64,000 bases of DNA from Odiellus spinosus (Eukaryota; Arthropoda; Arachnida; Opiliones; Phalangiidae), in contig OY987239.1 in assembly GCA_963920705.1 (NCBI GenBank), forward strand, positions 10,693,504 through 10,757,503. The letters are read 5' to 3'. Of the stretch, positions 23,189-34,945 are shown one piece after another (within the stretch, counting starts at the first letter, position 1; every line of letters begins with the position of its first letter). The notes under the pieces were generated by a model. It was not told the origin of the DNA and ran no database searches. It was given only the letters and a program-made list of their open reading frames with translations. Made by a program: the position numbers and the translations under genes.

Positions 23189-26100
23189 TCACGTTATTTG
23201 GTCCAATGTAGAGGTATAATTTCGTAACGCTAATACATAATCTAACATAACTTTAGCTATTGATTGGTCAATTAGATATTGCGGTATCCAGCCCTAAATA
23301 ATAAATATAATTAACTGGAAGAAGTAGATATTAAAATTATTAATTAACAACCTACCTTTAAATTCGTATTCAATAACCATTGCATTTGACATTGATTATG
23401 ATCATTGGACAAAGGAGTTAGTACGTAAGCGCTGGGACCTTGTTCTCCGCGAATATAAGTTTTTAGAGGTGGCATAGAATCGTGCGTAGTGCTAATCATC
23501 GCTAAAATATGAGTATCTTCCCTTTTTTGACATAATCTCACATTAACAAAATCCCTACGATGATAAAATTCTTTGTTACACTCTTTTTTGAAACCTTTTT
23601 AACGCGATAATGAAGCGGTTTAGACTCTAACCAGTGTTTAATCAAAACCAATGGAGTTTGACGCAAAACCAATGGAGTTTGACGCAAAACCAATGGAGTT
23701 TGACGCAAAACCAATGGAGTTTGACGCAAAACCAATGGAGTTTGACGCAAAACCAATGGAGTTTGACGCAAAACCAATGGAGTTTGACGCAAAACCAATG
23801 GAGTTTGACGCAAAACCAATGGAGTTTGACGCAAAACCAATGGAGTTTGACGCAAAACCAATGGAGTTTGACGCAAAACCAATGGAGTTTGACGCAAAAC
23901 CAATGGAGTTTGACGCAAAACCAATGGAGTTTGACGCAAAACCAATGGAGTTTGACGCAAAACCAATGGAGTTTGACGCAAAACCAAACGGCGTTTGACG
24001 CAAAACCAAACGGCGTTTGACGCAAAACCAATGGGGTTTGACACAAACCATTGGAGTTTGACCCAAATCCAATGGAATTTGACGCAAACCATTTGAGTTT
24101 GACCCAAAACCAAAGGAATTTGACGCAAACCAAACAGCGTTTGTCCCAAAACCAAACGGCATTTGACCCAAAACCAAACGGCGTTTGACGCAAACCAATG
24201 GGGTTTGACCCAAACCAATGGAATTTGAAGCAAAACAAACAGCGTTTGACGCAAAACCAAACGGCGTTTGACGCAAACCAATGTCGTTGAACCCAAAATC
24301 AATGGGGTTTGACGCAAACCATTGGGGTTTGACGCAAAACCATTGGAATTTGACGCAAAACCAAACGGCGTTTGACGCAAACCAATGTCGTTGAACCCAA
24401 AATCAATGGGGTTTGACGCAAACCATTGGGGTTTGACGCAAAACCATTGGAATTTGACGCAAAACCAAACGGCGTTTGACGCAAACCAATGTCGTTGAAC
24501 CCAAAATCAATGGGGTTTGACGCAAACCATTGGGGTTTGACGCAAAAACATTGGAATTTGACGCAAAACCAAACGGCGTTTGACGCAAACCAATGTCGTT
24601 GAACCCAAAATCAATGGGGTTTGACGCAAACCATTGGGGTTTGACGCAAAACCATTGGAATTTGACGCAAAACCAAACGGCGTTTGACGCAAACCAATGT
24701 CGTTGAACCCAAAATCAATGGGGTTTGACGCAAACCATTGGGGTTTGACGCAAAACCATTGGAATTTGACGCAAAACCAAACGGCGTTTGACGCAAACCA
24801 ATGTCGTTGAACCCAAAATCAATGGGGTTTGACGCAAACCATTGGGGTTTGACGCAAAACCATTGGAATTTGACGCAAAACCAAACGGCGTTTGACGCAA
24901 ACCAATGTCGTTGAACCCAAAATCAATGGGGTTTGACGCAAACCATTGGGGTTTGACGCAAACCATTGGGGTTTGACGCAAAACCATTGGAATTTGACGC
25001 AAAACCAATGGCGTTTGACGCATGCCAAACAAGTCGCATTTGACGTCCACAAAATTGATTACAAAATGGTTGTCAAATTACTTCATCATCTCTTTAAAAT
25101 ATTTTTCTAAAAAACCAACCTGCTTTTAACTATTCCACCTCCTCCTTCCGCAGCCAATACATACATTACATCAGTGTTGTTATCAATTTGTTGAAGTAAC
25201 TACGATATATTTTATAAAAAGTGTTAATGGTAGAAGGAAAGCTGAACAACAAGTGATTTTCTTTCGATTACCTTCATCGCTTTTACGGTGGGGTTCCAAC
25301 TCAAATTGTGATAGTTGTTAAATAATTCTTCCATTAATGCGCAGCACCTAAAATTAATAATGCCCTGAAAAGTATTTAATTTATTGTTGAAACTTTAATG
25401 AATGGATTAGGGCCGTGTGGTCACGAATATTTAGGGCTTTAGCTTCAAATTTTAGGCCTAAATAGCTTCCAGAAGAAGCTCCAAATATTGGGCAACAGTC
25501 ATTACTATTTAGGGAAAAATTTAGGCCTAAATAGCCTAAAAAAAGGCTTTTAAAGGCTATTTTGTTCTAAATATTAGGCTTAAATAGGAATGACCGTGCT
25601 ATTACGACTATTTAGGCCTAGAAAGCCTCCAGAAGGCTTTTAAAGGCTATTTAGTTTTAAATTTTTAGCTTGAACAGCAACGACCATGTGGTCATGACTT
25701 TTTAGGCCCAATTTTTAGGCCTAAATAGCCGCCAGAAGACTTAGCTTCAAATATTCGGCAACAGTTACGACTATTTAGGGCCAAATTTAGGCCTAAATAG
25801 CCTTTAAAAGCTTTTAAAGGCTATTTTGTTCTAAATATTGAGCTTGAATAGCAGTCACGACTATTTAGGCCCAAATTTTAGGCTTAAAAAACTCCAAAAA
25901 GGCTTTAAACGCTATTTAGTTTCAAATTTTGAGCTCAAATAGAAATGACCGCGAAGTTGAGACTAGTTAGGCCCAAATTTTGGTACAGAATAAACAGCTT
26001 TCAGAAAAACCTCGATATCACTAACCAATACCGATATATTGGTTTAAACCCATCGTTACTTTGTTCAACCATTATAAATTAAGACAAGAAATCATAAGGA

Positions 26101-29100
26101 ACTTACGACAAATTTGAAAACTTTCCCGTAACTAGGAATAACTTTGCTTTGAACTATATCTCCTCCAGAGACTTTTTCCGTCCTCCAGTTATCGGAGGCG
26201 AGAATTTTGAGCGCATTTTCTAAAGCAAACTCTCCTTGATGCTTAAACGCTAACTCCTACGTGATTTTGTTTAGTTTAATTGGTATTTAAAACCTTAATC
26301 AAATCAAACTATACCTCATTAGTTAATCGTAAAGGCGAAGGAGGTCTTTGAGTATAATCCTCATCTTCGCTTTCGTCTTCCGAACCTTATATATATATTT
26401 TATAAAACTTTAAAGAAAACATTCTTACGAAATGATAGCGAAACTTTTACTTTATTTTAATAAAAACTTAAAAATTAAATACCTTGGGGTGAATAAAAGC
26501 ATTCTTCCTCGTTAGGTTCAGGAGTCGTCCCGGACGCGTTGGGTATAAGTGGAGTACGTTCGTTTACTTGCCTAGCTGAAATAAATAGGTTACTGTGGGT
26601 CGAAGTTTTATTGTTTAAATAACATATCGTCTTCACTATTTATTTAAAAGTTTAACCGCAATATCTGATAAAATTAGGTGCTGTCAGAAGTAAATAGGAG
26701 GAAATAGGTTTCCTTGTGTATTTGGGGAGGCGTCACTTCACGATATATTCCCACTTTTTTTGTAGTTTTGCCAAGAAATCGTAGATGAATACGCAAATCC
26801 TGAGACTGATGTAACTATTTTTTCTTATAAAAGTAGTTATATTTATCCATCATTCCTAAATTCTAACCTTTTTAATACTAACGTGGCCAAGGCCTAACAA
26901 TCCCTCGTGCTGGACACAATGTCAACTTGAATTCCTTGATTTTTATACCCTTAAAGTTTGAAACACAATCTCAATAAGTTCCGTTACATTGGGCAAACTA
27001 GTTATATTTATCTATAGTTTGAGATTTAAGATATTAACATGGCCAAGGCTTAACGATCACTCGTGCTGGACACAATATTAACTTGAATTCCTTTGTTTTT
27101 ATACCGTTAAAATTCGTTTAAAACTGTTTATAACTTGTTTCAATCTCGATAAGTTCCGTTACATTGGGCAAACTAGTTATATTTATCTATAGTTTGAGAT
27201 ATAGGATACTAATATGGCCAAGGCTTAACGATCACTCGTTCTGGGCACTATATTAACTTGAATTCCTTTGTTTTTATACCGTTAAAATTCGTTTAAAATT
27301 GTTTATCACTCGTTTCAATCTCGATAAGTTATGTTAAGTTGCTAAAAGTTAAACGCAAAAGCTGAATTCCAGAAAATCTGTTTATAATTCAGATTACTGC
27401 CGTGGGGTGGCGCACCTCAGAAAATTAGTATCACAATAGCTACCTCTCTCTAATTGGCTAAATTAAAAGTTTTGGGGCACGAGCTCGTTTTTAGGTTCAA
27501 GGGACGTATCTGCTTTTAACTCCGCTCCTTTAAAATTCTATTCAATTACGCACGCAGCCTAGCTTTGATTGTACAATTAGATATGGTCTACGTCGTCTGC
27601 TAAGCTAGAAATGATGGCGACTTTAAAGGGGCTTTAAAAAAAATCTGATTTTAAAGGGGGCTTACCGACTTCTTCCTATTTACTTCTGATAATACCTGCT
27701 AAAATTTGGTGGTTTAATATTACTTATTTGTACTTTAACCGAACCATCCATTAGACATATTTTTAACCCTAACTCGTAAAAATACTTATATTTACGACAT
27801 AAATAATAAAATTACTATACTATAATCAATTACTAAGATCTTTCTCTTTGCTCTTTTGACTTTTTTAGTTTAACGCGCGCGATAACTGATAAAATAGCTC
27901 CTTCTTCATTATTAATATTAGATAATAAAGTGTAGCTGCGGTATATGACCTTGCATTATCTATAATTTTACTTTACGCAAACTTATCGTATTAATTTCTT
28001 TGGTAATAAATCTAAGCGCGTTAATTATATCTATTATCTAATAATTTGAGATATATACAAGAATGTATATGAAATTATAAAGAAAGTACGTTACCTAAGA
28101 GTAAAGAAGCTTTATCTTCGTAAGGCACAACTCGAAAGTCTAGGAACCAAGCTTCACCCCATGATATAACAAATGAACATATGAATAGAACGATAGACAC
28201 GTATTGATTGGCGTGTAACCACTAAAAATAGAAAAACCCAACTACTAATTAATCTATTTACGCTAATTTATCCTTTCTATCATCTAAAGTTTAGAAATTG
28301 GTGTAAACCTTTAAAATTCAACTAATTTGCAAGTTTAAGCTTGGATTGAAATTTGAAAAAAAAAAAAAAAAATGACCAAGGCTTAGGAAAAAAAATGACC
28401 AAGGCTTAGGAAAGAAAATGACCAAGGCTTAGGAAAAAAAATGACCAAGGCTTAGGGGAAAAAAGAAATGACCAAGGCTTAGGGGAAAAAAGAAATGACC
28501 AAGGCTTAGGGGGGAAAAAAGAAATGACCAAGGCTTAGGGGGGAAAAAAGAAATGACCAAGGCTTAGGGGAAAAAAAGAAATGACCAAGGCTTAGGGGAA
28601 AAAAAGAAATGACCAAGGCTTAGGGGAAAAAAAGAAATGACCAAGGCTTAGGGGAAAAAAAGAAATGACCACGGCTTAGGGGAAAAAAAGAAATTACCAA
28701 GGCTTAGGGAAAAAAAAACTTAATTTTTAATATTATTATTACTTTTATTAACTTAATTAACTACAGGGATTCGCCACTGCCATAGAATATTACATTTTTA
28801 GCAAAAATATACTCTCAAGCGGTAAAAATCTACCAAAAATGGAACCCTAACCGAAAAAAAGGTAGTCTGATCTGAAGAGGTCCTCAAGAACGCTACAAAA
28901 GTCTTGGGAAAGTCTTTAAGACTTCTTAAGACACCCGAAAGACTTCTAAAAGACCTCTTCAGACTAACTTTTTTTGGGAAGGGAAAGCGCAAGAGCGAAA
29001 AATGTAACGAATTGTTAGTGACAGAGATCTTACAATGCTGTGATATAGTGATATGCATCTTCCCATACCCTCTATGTAGTCGGTAAACCGTAACTTAAAT

Positions 29101-30110
29101 CGTAGCGCCATCTATGAGTGGTTTTCACAGCACCTCCCCAGTTTCACCAAACCTAGAGAATGGAGATCACGTGTGTGATTATCCACGTGTCTCACAGATG
29201 GCGCCACTTTTAAGAGGCAAATCATTATAGCGCAGCTTTGTAAGATCTCTTTGATACACTTTTCGCGTTATCAGCGCGTAATCCTTGCAATAAATTTGGC
29301 ACTTTACGATATCTTTTTTGCCTCACATCAACAAATCTCTTGATGAAATAAGAAAACTACAAAATTACTAGCAAAATCCCGCTAAATATTTCTAAATCCT
29401 GTCTGATCCCTCTAATAAGTTAATGTCACCCAAATAACAACGGATAAATATCAAATCATAAAAATATTTTAACTTACGTCAAAGAAAAAGACTTTAGTTA
29501 TAATGAAAGCACCAGTTCCCGCTGTTGTTAACTAAACGAATGACATTTTTAGGACGCAATCTCAAGCAGAATGTTTATATTGTACTTACAGCGACAACCC
29601 ACCAATGAGCGATGCGAAAGAGAGCATAAGCTAAAATATGGAATGTAAATCTAGCGGTAGAGATCATCTGTATAATTAAACAAAACATACATAAATCATA
29701 TTGAAATTAATATAAAAAGACCCTTACTTACCACGATATCAAATAATGACCGTTCGATAGTATAAAACATGACTTCGTTTCGAAACGCGGCTCTAGCAGA
29801 CTCATTCGTGAGCTGAAAATTTAGTTTTCGGGGATAAATTTACATTTAAAGTTTATTTTTAACGTACCATTGTTGCCATAAACCAAATGAGGAGAGTAAA
29901 ACAAAGATCGAAAGTTGATAGAAGACAAAAAAAACGCCTAACAGCTGACATTTTCCCTCCTAACGAAGTCCCGACAATCAAGGCTTCGTACGAAGGTGCA
30001 TCAAGTTCGTGTCCGTGATTTCCATTTATGGAACCATAGTTAAATGTTACAACTACTGGCTCGTACCGTGGTTGGGAGCTATGATCATTTTTGGCCTGAG
30101 CGATACCCAT
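23189..30110 (-). CDS. Stard3: STARD3/MLN64-like (Start1) MENTAL + START lipid-transfer protein, complete, 12 exons, 457 aa
   Basis: Exons, 5' to 3' on the minus strand: 29868-30110, 29732-29812, 29590-29667, 29478-29531, 28095-28221, 26483-26575, 26315-26385, 26107-26256, 25272-25364, 25120-25199, 23356-23554 and 23189-23293 (stop at 23189-23191). Every junction is GT/AG and in phase. The ATG at 30110 follows a TTCAG acceptor, so a 5' UTR exon lies upstream. Residues ~54-185 are a MENTAL domain: MSAVRRFFCLLSTFDLCF starts the first of about four membrane segments, and EAWFLDFRVVPYE closes it. Residues 217-226 (EEECFYSPQG) match the phospho-FFAT motif that binds VAP proteins at ER contacts, followed by an acidic stretch. 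Residues ~250-457 form a START domain, with WNPTVKAMK, SRDFVNVR, YIRGEQGP, WLLNTNLKG and WIPQYLIDQS. Vertebrate STARD3 (445 aa) sits in late endosomes and moves cholesterol at ER contacts. The same role is inferred here. The length agrees, without the large insertion of Drosophila Start1. Introns carry minisatellites and a ~1-kb element. Confidence 0.93.
23640..25040. repeat. 21-bp minisatellite evolving into a 104-bp higher-order repeat (Stard3 intron 10)
   Basis: From 23643 to about 23990 there are ~17 near-identical copies of a 21-bp unit (CAAAACCAATGGAGTTTGAC + G). Diverged units follow. From about 24272 to 24970 the units are organised in an exact 104-bp period repeated six to seven times. 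The array lies wholly in the intron between START-domain exons 10 and 11. The long minus-strand open frames through it are by-products of unit length and lack of stops. Confidence 0.96.
25425..25990. repeat. Degenerate ~110-bp repeat rich in TTAGGCCTAAATAGCC (Stard3 intron 8)
   Basis: Four to five diverged units containing TTTAGGCCTAAATAGCC, AAGGCTTTTAAAGGCTATTT and GACCGTGTGGTCA-like words. Many are locally palindromic. They lie between exons 8 and 9. Confidence 0.8.
26685..27688 (+). mobile_element. Putative ~1.0-kb element, family G (Stard3 intron 5)
   Basis: The inverted ends CAGAAGTAAATAGGAGGAAA and the complement of CTTCTTCCTATTTACTTCTG bound 1004 bp. No open frame and no clear target duplication were found. 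Inside, ~165-bp units reading TGGCCAAGGCTTAACGATCA repeat three times (26870-27340). A fragment of its left part occurs at 13226-13360. The CAGA end resembles families A and C. Confidence 0.65.
28352..28715. repeat. ~28-bp minisatellite (Stard3 intron 4)
   Basis: About 13 copies of GAAATGACCAAGGCTTAGGG followed by an A-rich run of variable length. The CCAAGGCTTA core is identical to that of the 53690-54545 array. Confidence 0.95.
28854..28975. repeat. Inverted repeat (hairpin) in Stard3 intron 4
   Basis: The left arm contains TAGTCTGATCTGAAGAGGTC and the right arm its near complement GACCTCTTCAGACTA, with further AAGACTT/AAGTCTT pairing inside. It could form a stem of ~50 bp. Its function is unknown. 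Confidence 0.6.
29105..29215. promoter_or_regulatory. Inverted pair of CTCF-like motifs (Stard3 intron 4)
   Basis: GCGCCATCTATGAGTGG at 29105-29121 and its inverted partner CTCACAGATGGCGCC at 29201-29215 flank a CACGTGTGTGATTATCCACGTG-type segment. The core GCGCCATCTA resembles the CTCF consensus (GCGCC-MYCTA-GYGG). Assignment is by eye only. Confidence 0.35.
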
Positions 30111-31559
30111 CTGAATGATAAACAGAGTTAAGATATTGGACCAGGAGATAAAATCAGGGAATTACCTTTAAATTTGATAAAAAACAAAATATTCATCAGA
30201 AACGACACGTTTAATTATAGAATTTGTTCCGTCATTCATTTAATTTGAGACTAAATTAAGGCACAACCTTCAGTCAGTCTCTAACGAGTCTAATCTCTCT
30301 ATTCGAGGGATCATGAAGATAGGCATATCAACAAAGAGATTACAATTAGGCATAGGGATATATCAAAATTAGTAATAAACGTTACGTTGCTCACTGCAAT
30401 CAATGTAGAGAATTGTCTTTTGAACTAAAAAAGTTGTAAACTAAAAAATTATATACATTCTTCTTTGTAATTTCAATTAGTTAAGTCAAGAAGTTCTATT
30501 TAGCTTAAATAATTTAGGGGTTACTTTTTTATTGACTACTTGTACTTGGTTAAGAGTTAAGCCTAATTTCTCATCTGATTTATTTATTTTGATGGTTGAT
30601 GCAGACGACGATATTTGAGTGGGTGGATAGAACAGGAACGGAAATAAGTGAAAATGTTATCAGACATTTGTCTGTTTTATTTCATATTGTCCAATAGGGA
30701 CTACAATAATTAGAGGTCCTACATGAATTTTAAAAGTTTAGTCTGCTAATTGAAGTAATTGTCTGTTAGCGAAGCGAACCGACAAGGATCAACAACTTAG
30801 CAGACGACAAAAAAATCAGCATCGCAGCGCCATCTAGACTCGTTTCGGTCGCGTTCGCTTGATTTAAACCAATTTTGTTTAATTTATATCTACTTTTTGA
30901 TACCTGGTTAAAAACTTGTTTAGGCCTAAATGTTGCTATAGTACTTATACGAAGAAAGTTTCATTGTTAAAGATCATTAATTATATTTCTGACACGGCGT
31001 TGAATTTTCCGAAAAACGTGATTGTAATCTCTCAAAGCTTATGTATTAGAGTTTTTGCAGACGAAACTTCTAGAATGTATGCCTGGAGGCCCATTTCTAA
31101 CGATATTAATTTAACATACTTATTACGAGAGTAATTAAAAATTCAGAGAGCACGCGTGAAAGGGAACTGACCTCCCTCCCATTTTCCCGCTCAAAACAAA
31201 TCCGTTAAGCAATAAATAGGTTCATAAATGAAGTCAGCGTGTTAAAAGAATCAGTTTTTTCGCGGAATGCCTCGCGATAATTAGTCCTTGGCAGTGCGGC
31301 GGCAATCAGCCAGGAAATAGGTAAAAGGTTCCATTTGAATTGAAATCCCCCCTCCCTTCCCGTGGTATGGCTGCGAGATATCAACTTTACTAGCCCACCC
31401 ATCCACCCCCTTTCATTATAGGAGTTTACACATTGAAAATTACGATACGAAATCAACCAACCGTATCGGTTCGACGAGGCAAATAAAAACATTTCTTTCA
31501 AAACCCCTTTTTGGTGACTCGAAAGAGCCGACGGCGGAGCTTGGCGCGGAAACTAACAA
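30111..31559. other. Upstream region of Stard3, no further coding exon recognised
   Basis: Contains a TTCAG acceptor immediately before the Stard3 ATG. A family F half-arm lies near 30650-30720, another GCGCCATCTAGACT motif at 30827-30840, and GC-richer DNA from about 31140. A 5' UTR exon of Stard3 is expected here or just beyond but could not be pinned down. Confidence 0.45.
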
Positions 31560-31690
31560 CTTTGCAAAGTGCGCCCGTGGGCCTAAAAGTTTGAACAAGA
31601 GGTCATCGGCACCCCTAGCGGTGGAAAGACGCGATCTTGGCGTTCATTTCAAAATACACATTCGTGTTAGAGTCGTCGTGTAAGTTCCCG
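31560..31690 (+). promoter_or_regulatory. GC-rich candidate promoter / first untranslated exon
   Basis: An island richer in G+C than its surroundings (GAAAGACGCGATCTTGGCG and similar) ends at a strong plus-strand donor, GTCGT|GTAAGT near 31680. It could be a noncoding first exon of a plus-strand transcript, or the divergent side of the Stard3 promoter. No coding frame is supported. Confidence 0.3.
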
Positions 31691-32693
31691 TTCCAAAAAA
31701 AGTCTCTAAAAATGCAACTTTTCGCTTCGCTCGGATTGATATCTAATAGCTAAACGTTCCAGTTTCGTAGTTTTCTTTTATTACCGATATTTTCGAAGCG
31801 AAGAGAAGTTTATTTCCCCCCCTAATAACGGTATATTTGGAATTTTTCGTCTAATCCTTTAAGAATTCCGTTACTTAAGTTTATTCGCGCGATCAGTAAT
31901 CTCTCCAATGTTCGTTTATACCTTTGAACTAATCCAATAACTATCTCGGGTTAATTTTAAGTTTGTGATTTAATCTCGGTATCCTTGGATTAAAAACGTG
32001 AATCGGGGACTTGGAATATTTAAGTCAACAACGGATATTCATTATGATTTCTATGAGTCAACAAAATAATGACATCAGAGTTTCCTATCCTGGAATATTC
32101 GCTAAAAGGTATTGACAATTGTCAAGTTTTTCATTATTTAATTCTTATATTAGAATCGTTCGTTCACCTTGTGTACGATTTTTGATTAGAATGTTATTTA
32201 TCTCCAAGGGATAGTGATACAATTAATTAGGGTAGTTTAATGACAAGGCTTATGTTCCTTCACTCGTAGCAAGGTTTAGCCTTAATTGTTGTTCGTGAAA
32301 TTATAACCACAACACTAAATTGAGTAATGGGTCTCGCAGAATGTTAAAATATATTTGAAAACATTTCTATTGAAGATAAAACACTTCAACGTGTATTAAG
32401 ATTATACTAATTAACATACTAAATCCATTTTTCTAACATTTTAACAGGCGTGGTGATTAAAACACCTGGTACCGGTGTTAAAGAGAGATTTAAAGAGGGA
32501 ATGAATGGTTTTTGTTATTAAGTTTTTAAAACATTAAGAAAGTGGTGCATAAATTAGGAAACTTTCTGATTGTGTCATTCAATTAAAATAAGGACCAGCT
32601 AAGCCTATTTATATCTAGTTTTGTAAATTTTTTAACGACGTCAAACATGAGATTAATGACAGACAGTATAGGGAGACGGCATACAGCCAAGGG
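31691..32693. other. Intergenic, no gene recognised
   Basis: Nothing beyond AT-rich unique-looking sequence could be supported. Confidence 0.4.
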
Positions 32694-33031
32694 CAGAAGC
32701 CGATGAAACCCTCCTTTGAAGTCTACTACTCTAATGTTCGATATAGCGCTCCTCTCTGTATGGGTAAAATTCACAATTTTCCGATATCGGAGGGGTCCTA
32801 CTTCATACCCCCCTGTCTACGGAAAATTGGAAATTCTCTCTCTCCACAAACGACGACGTTTTTGTTGACGAACTCCGAGGCTGCTAGAGATATTCGCTCG
32901 ACGAACTCCCGCTCCGAAAATATCTACCGTTAGGAGGCGTACGAATCGCGCTTTTTGAAACTAACCCATACAGAGAGGGGTAGACAGACCCGGGAGTAAT
33001 AGACTTCAAAGGAGGGTTTCATCAGCTTCTG
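32694..33031 (+). mobile_element. MITE family A, copy 10
   Basis: Full-length copy. The flanks GCCAAGGG/GCTAAGGG suggest an 8-bp duplication with one change, unlike the 7-bp ones elsewhere. The distal end has ATCAGCTTCTG. Confidence 0.92.
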
Positions 33032-33349
33032 GCTAAGGGGGAAAGGAAGCCAGACGTCATGTAACCCCCTTACTAAGGGCTTGTTTGTAAGCAAGAATAC
33101 TGTAACTCCCTCACTAAGGGGGATGACACTGAGGTGAGAGATAGATGCCTATGACGTTTCAATATCTTCCTTGCCGACTCCCTATTGTCTTGAGAATTAG
33201 GCAGGTGTTCTTATTATATAAAATTAAAGATTAAAAATATAATTTCGCGTACAATGAAAAATATAAAAATCCATTTCATTTTCTATCATTTTTAACGATT
33301 TTTCGAGTACATTATATCCAAGGTTAACTTGTTTTTGACCGCTTAGTAC

Positions 33350-33687
33350 CAGAAGCCGATGAAACCCTTCTTTGAAGTCTATTACTCCCGGGTCTTGTCT
33401 ACCCCTCTCTGTATGGGTTATTCTCAAAAGGCGCGATTCGTACGCCTCCTAACGGTAGATATTTTCGGAGCTGGAGTTCGTCCACCGAATATCTCTAGCA
33501 GCCTTGGAGTTCGTCCAAAAAACGTCGTCGTTTGTGGAGAGAGAGAATTTCCAATTTTCCGTAGACAGGGGGGATGAAGTAGGACCCCCTCCGATCTCGT
33601 AAAATTGGGAATTTTACCCATACAGAGAGGAGCGCTATATGGAACATTGGAGTACTAGACTTCTAAGGAGGGTTTCATCGGCTTCTG
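33350..33687 (-). mobile_element. MITE family A, copy 11
   Basis: Full-length, only 318 bp from copy 10 and in the opposite orientation. The flanks TTAGTAC/GTAGAAC are a decayed 7-bp duplication. Confidence 0.92.
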
Positions 33688-34049
33688 GTAGAACTAAAGA
33701 AAGATCAAGTTCGAGTCTCTTTATATCTCTCAACCCTACGTTTTATCTCTATTAACTAATTTTCATTTTTATTTTATTTTCATACCACATCTGCTTCGTC
33801 TAAATATTTATAAAATGAGACCACAAAAATAAGGTTTTCAATGATAGTGGTTTGAGGACAAAATCGTCGTTAACATAAAGATAGCGTCGAGACTTAAGAT
33901 TAACGAAAATAAAATAGATTTGGGAGTCTTATACAAACTTAAAGGGGAACTAACATAATCTCTTTTAAATAAATATTGGGTTTAAATCATTTTCATCTTG
34001 GTTATTAGAGACTTGGAATGATAGTTTTCTAGACATGGGAGAGCTAGTA
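33688..34049. other. Intergenic, nothing recognised
   Basis: AT-rich spacer between family A copy 11 and the 45-bp array. No feature supported. Confidence 0.4.
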
Positions 34050-34640
34050 CTCATTTGTATCGAGTAATTTTATCAATTATCGATACGAGTACTCATTTAG
34101 ATCGAGTAAATTTATCAATTATCGATACGAGTACTCATTTAGATCATGTAACTTTATCAATTATCGATACGAGTACTCATTTAGATCATGTAACTTTATC
34201 AATTATCGATACGAGTACTCATTTAGATCGAATAACTTTATCAATTATCGATACGAGTACTCATTTCGATCATGTAACTTTATCTGTTATCGAAACGAGT
34301 ACTTATTTATATCTAATAATTTTATCAATTATCGATACGAGTACTCATTTAGATCTAATAATTTTATCAATTATCGATACGAGTACTCATTTAGATCTAA
34401 TAATTTTATCAATTATCGATACGAGTACTCATTTAGATCATGTAACTTTATCTGTTATCGAAACGAGTACTTATTTATATCTAATAATTTTATCAATTAT
34501 CGATACGAGTACTCATTTAAAAATAGTAACTTTATCTATTATCGATACGAGTACTCATTTAGATCGAGTAACTTTATCAATTATCGATACGAGTACTCAT
34601 TTAGAAATAGTTAATTTATCAATTATCGATACGAGTAGTT
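34050..34640. repeat. 45-bp minisatellite with TATCGATA sites
   Basis: About 13 copies of a 45-bp unit containing TTATCGATACGAGTACTCAT. Most units hold the 8-mer TATCGATA. A two-unit variant block (CTGTTATCGAAACGAGTACT) recurs, indicating segmental duplication inside the array. The unit is a multiple of three, so one 197-codon frame stays open. It lacks any gene-like context. Confidence 0.95.
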
Positions 34641-34945
34641 TTTTGTAGATTTGATAAATACTCGATGTCTTTTGACAAGCACTCGATATTTTTTGATAAA
34701 TACTCGATAATATTTGGACAAATACTCGAAATATTTTGACAAATACTCGATATATTTTGACAAATACTCGATATATTTTGACAAATACTCGATATTTTTG
34801 GACAATACTCGATATTTTTGGACAAATACTTGATATTTTTGGACAAATACTCGATATTTTTGATAAATACTCGATATGTTTTGACAGATACTCGATATAT
34901 TTTGACAGATACTCGATATATTTTTACAAATACTCGATAATTACT
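34641..34945. repeat. ~26-bp minisatellite with AATACTCGATA core
   Basis: About 11 units of ACAAATACTCGATATTTTTG type, abutting the 45-bp array. Its TACTCGAT word is the complement of part of the neighbouring unit. It also resembles the 61495-62025 array (CTCGATAAATACTCG). Confidence 0.9.

Noticed and set aside
23538-24380. 280-codon minus-strand open frame with LRQTPLV repeats
   Set aside because: It is a readout of the 21-bp minisatellite inside Stard3 intron 10. It overlaps a real exon on the same strand in another frame.
34055-34648. 197-codon frame with SIIDTSTHLD repeats
   Set aside because: The 45-bp unit is a multiple of three, so one frame stays open by chance. There is no conserved domain, signal peptide or splicing.
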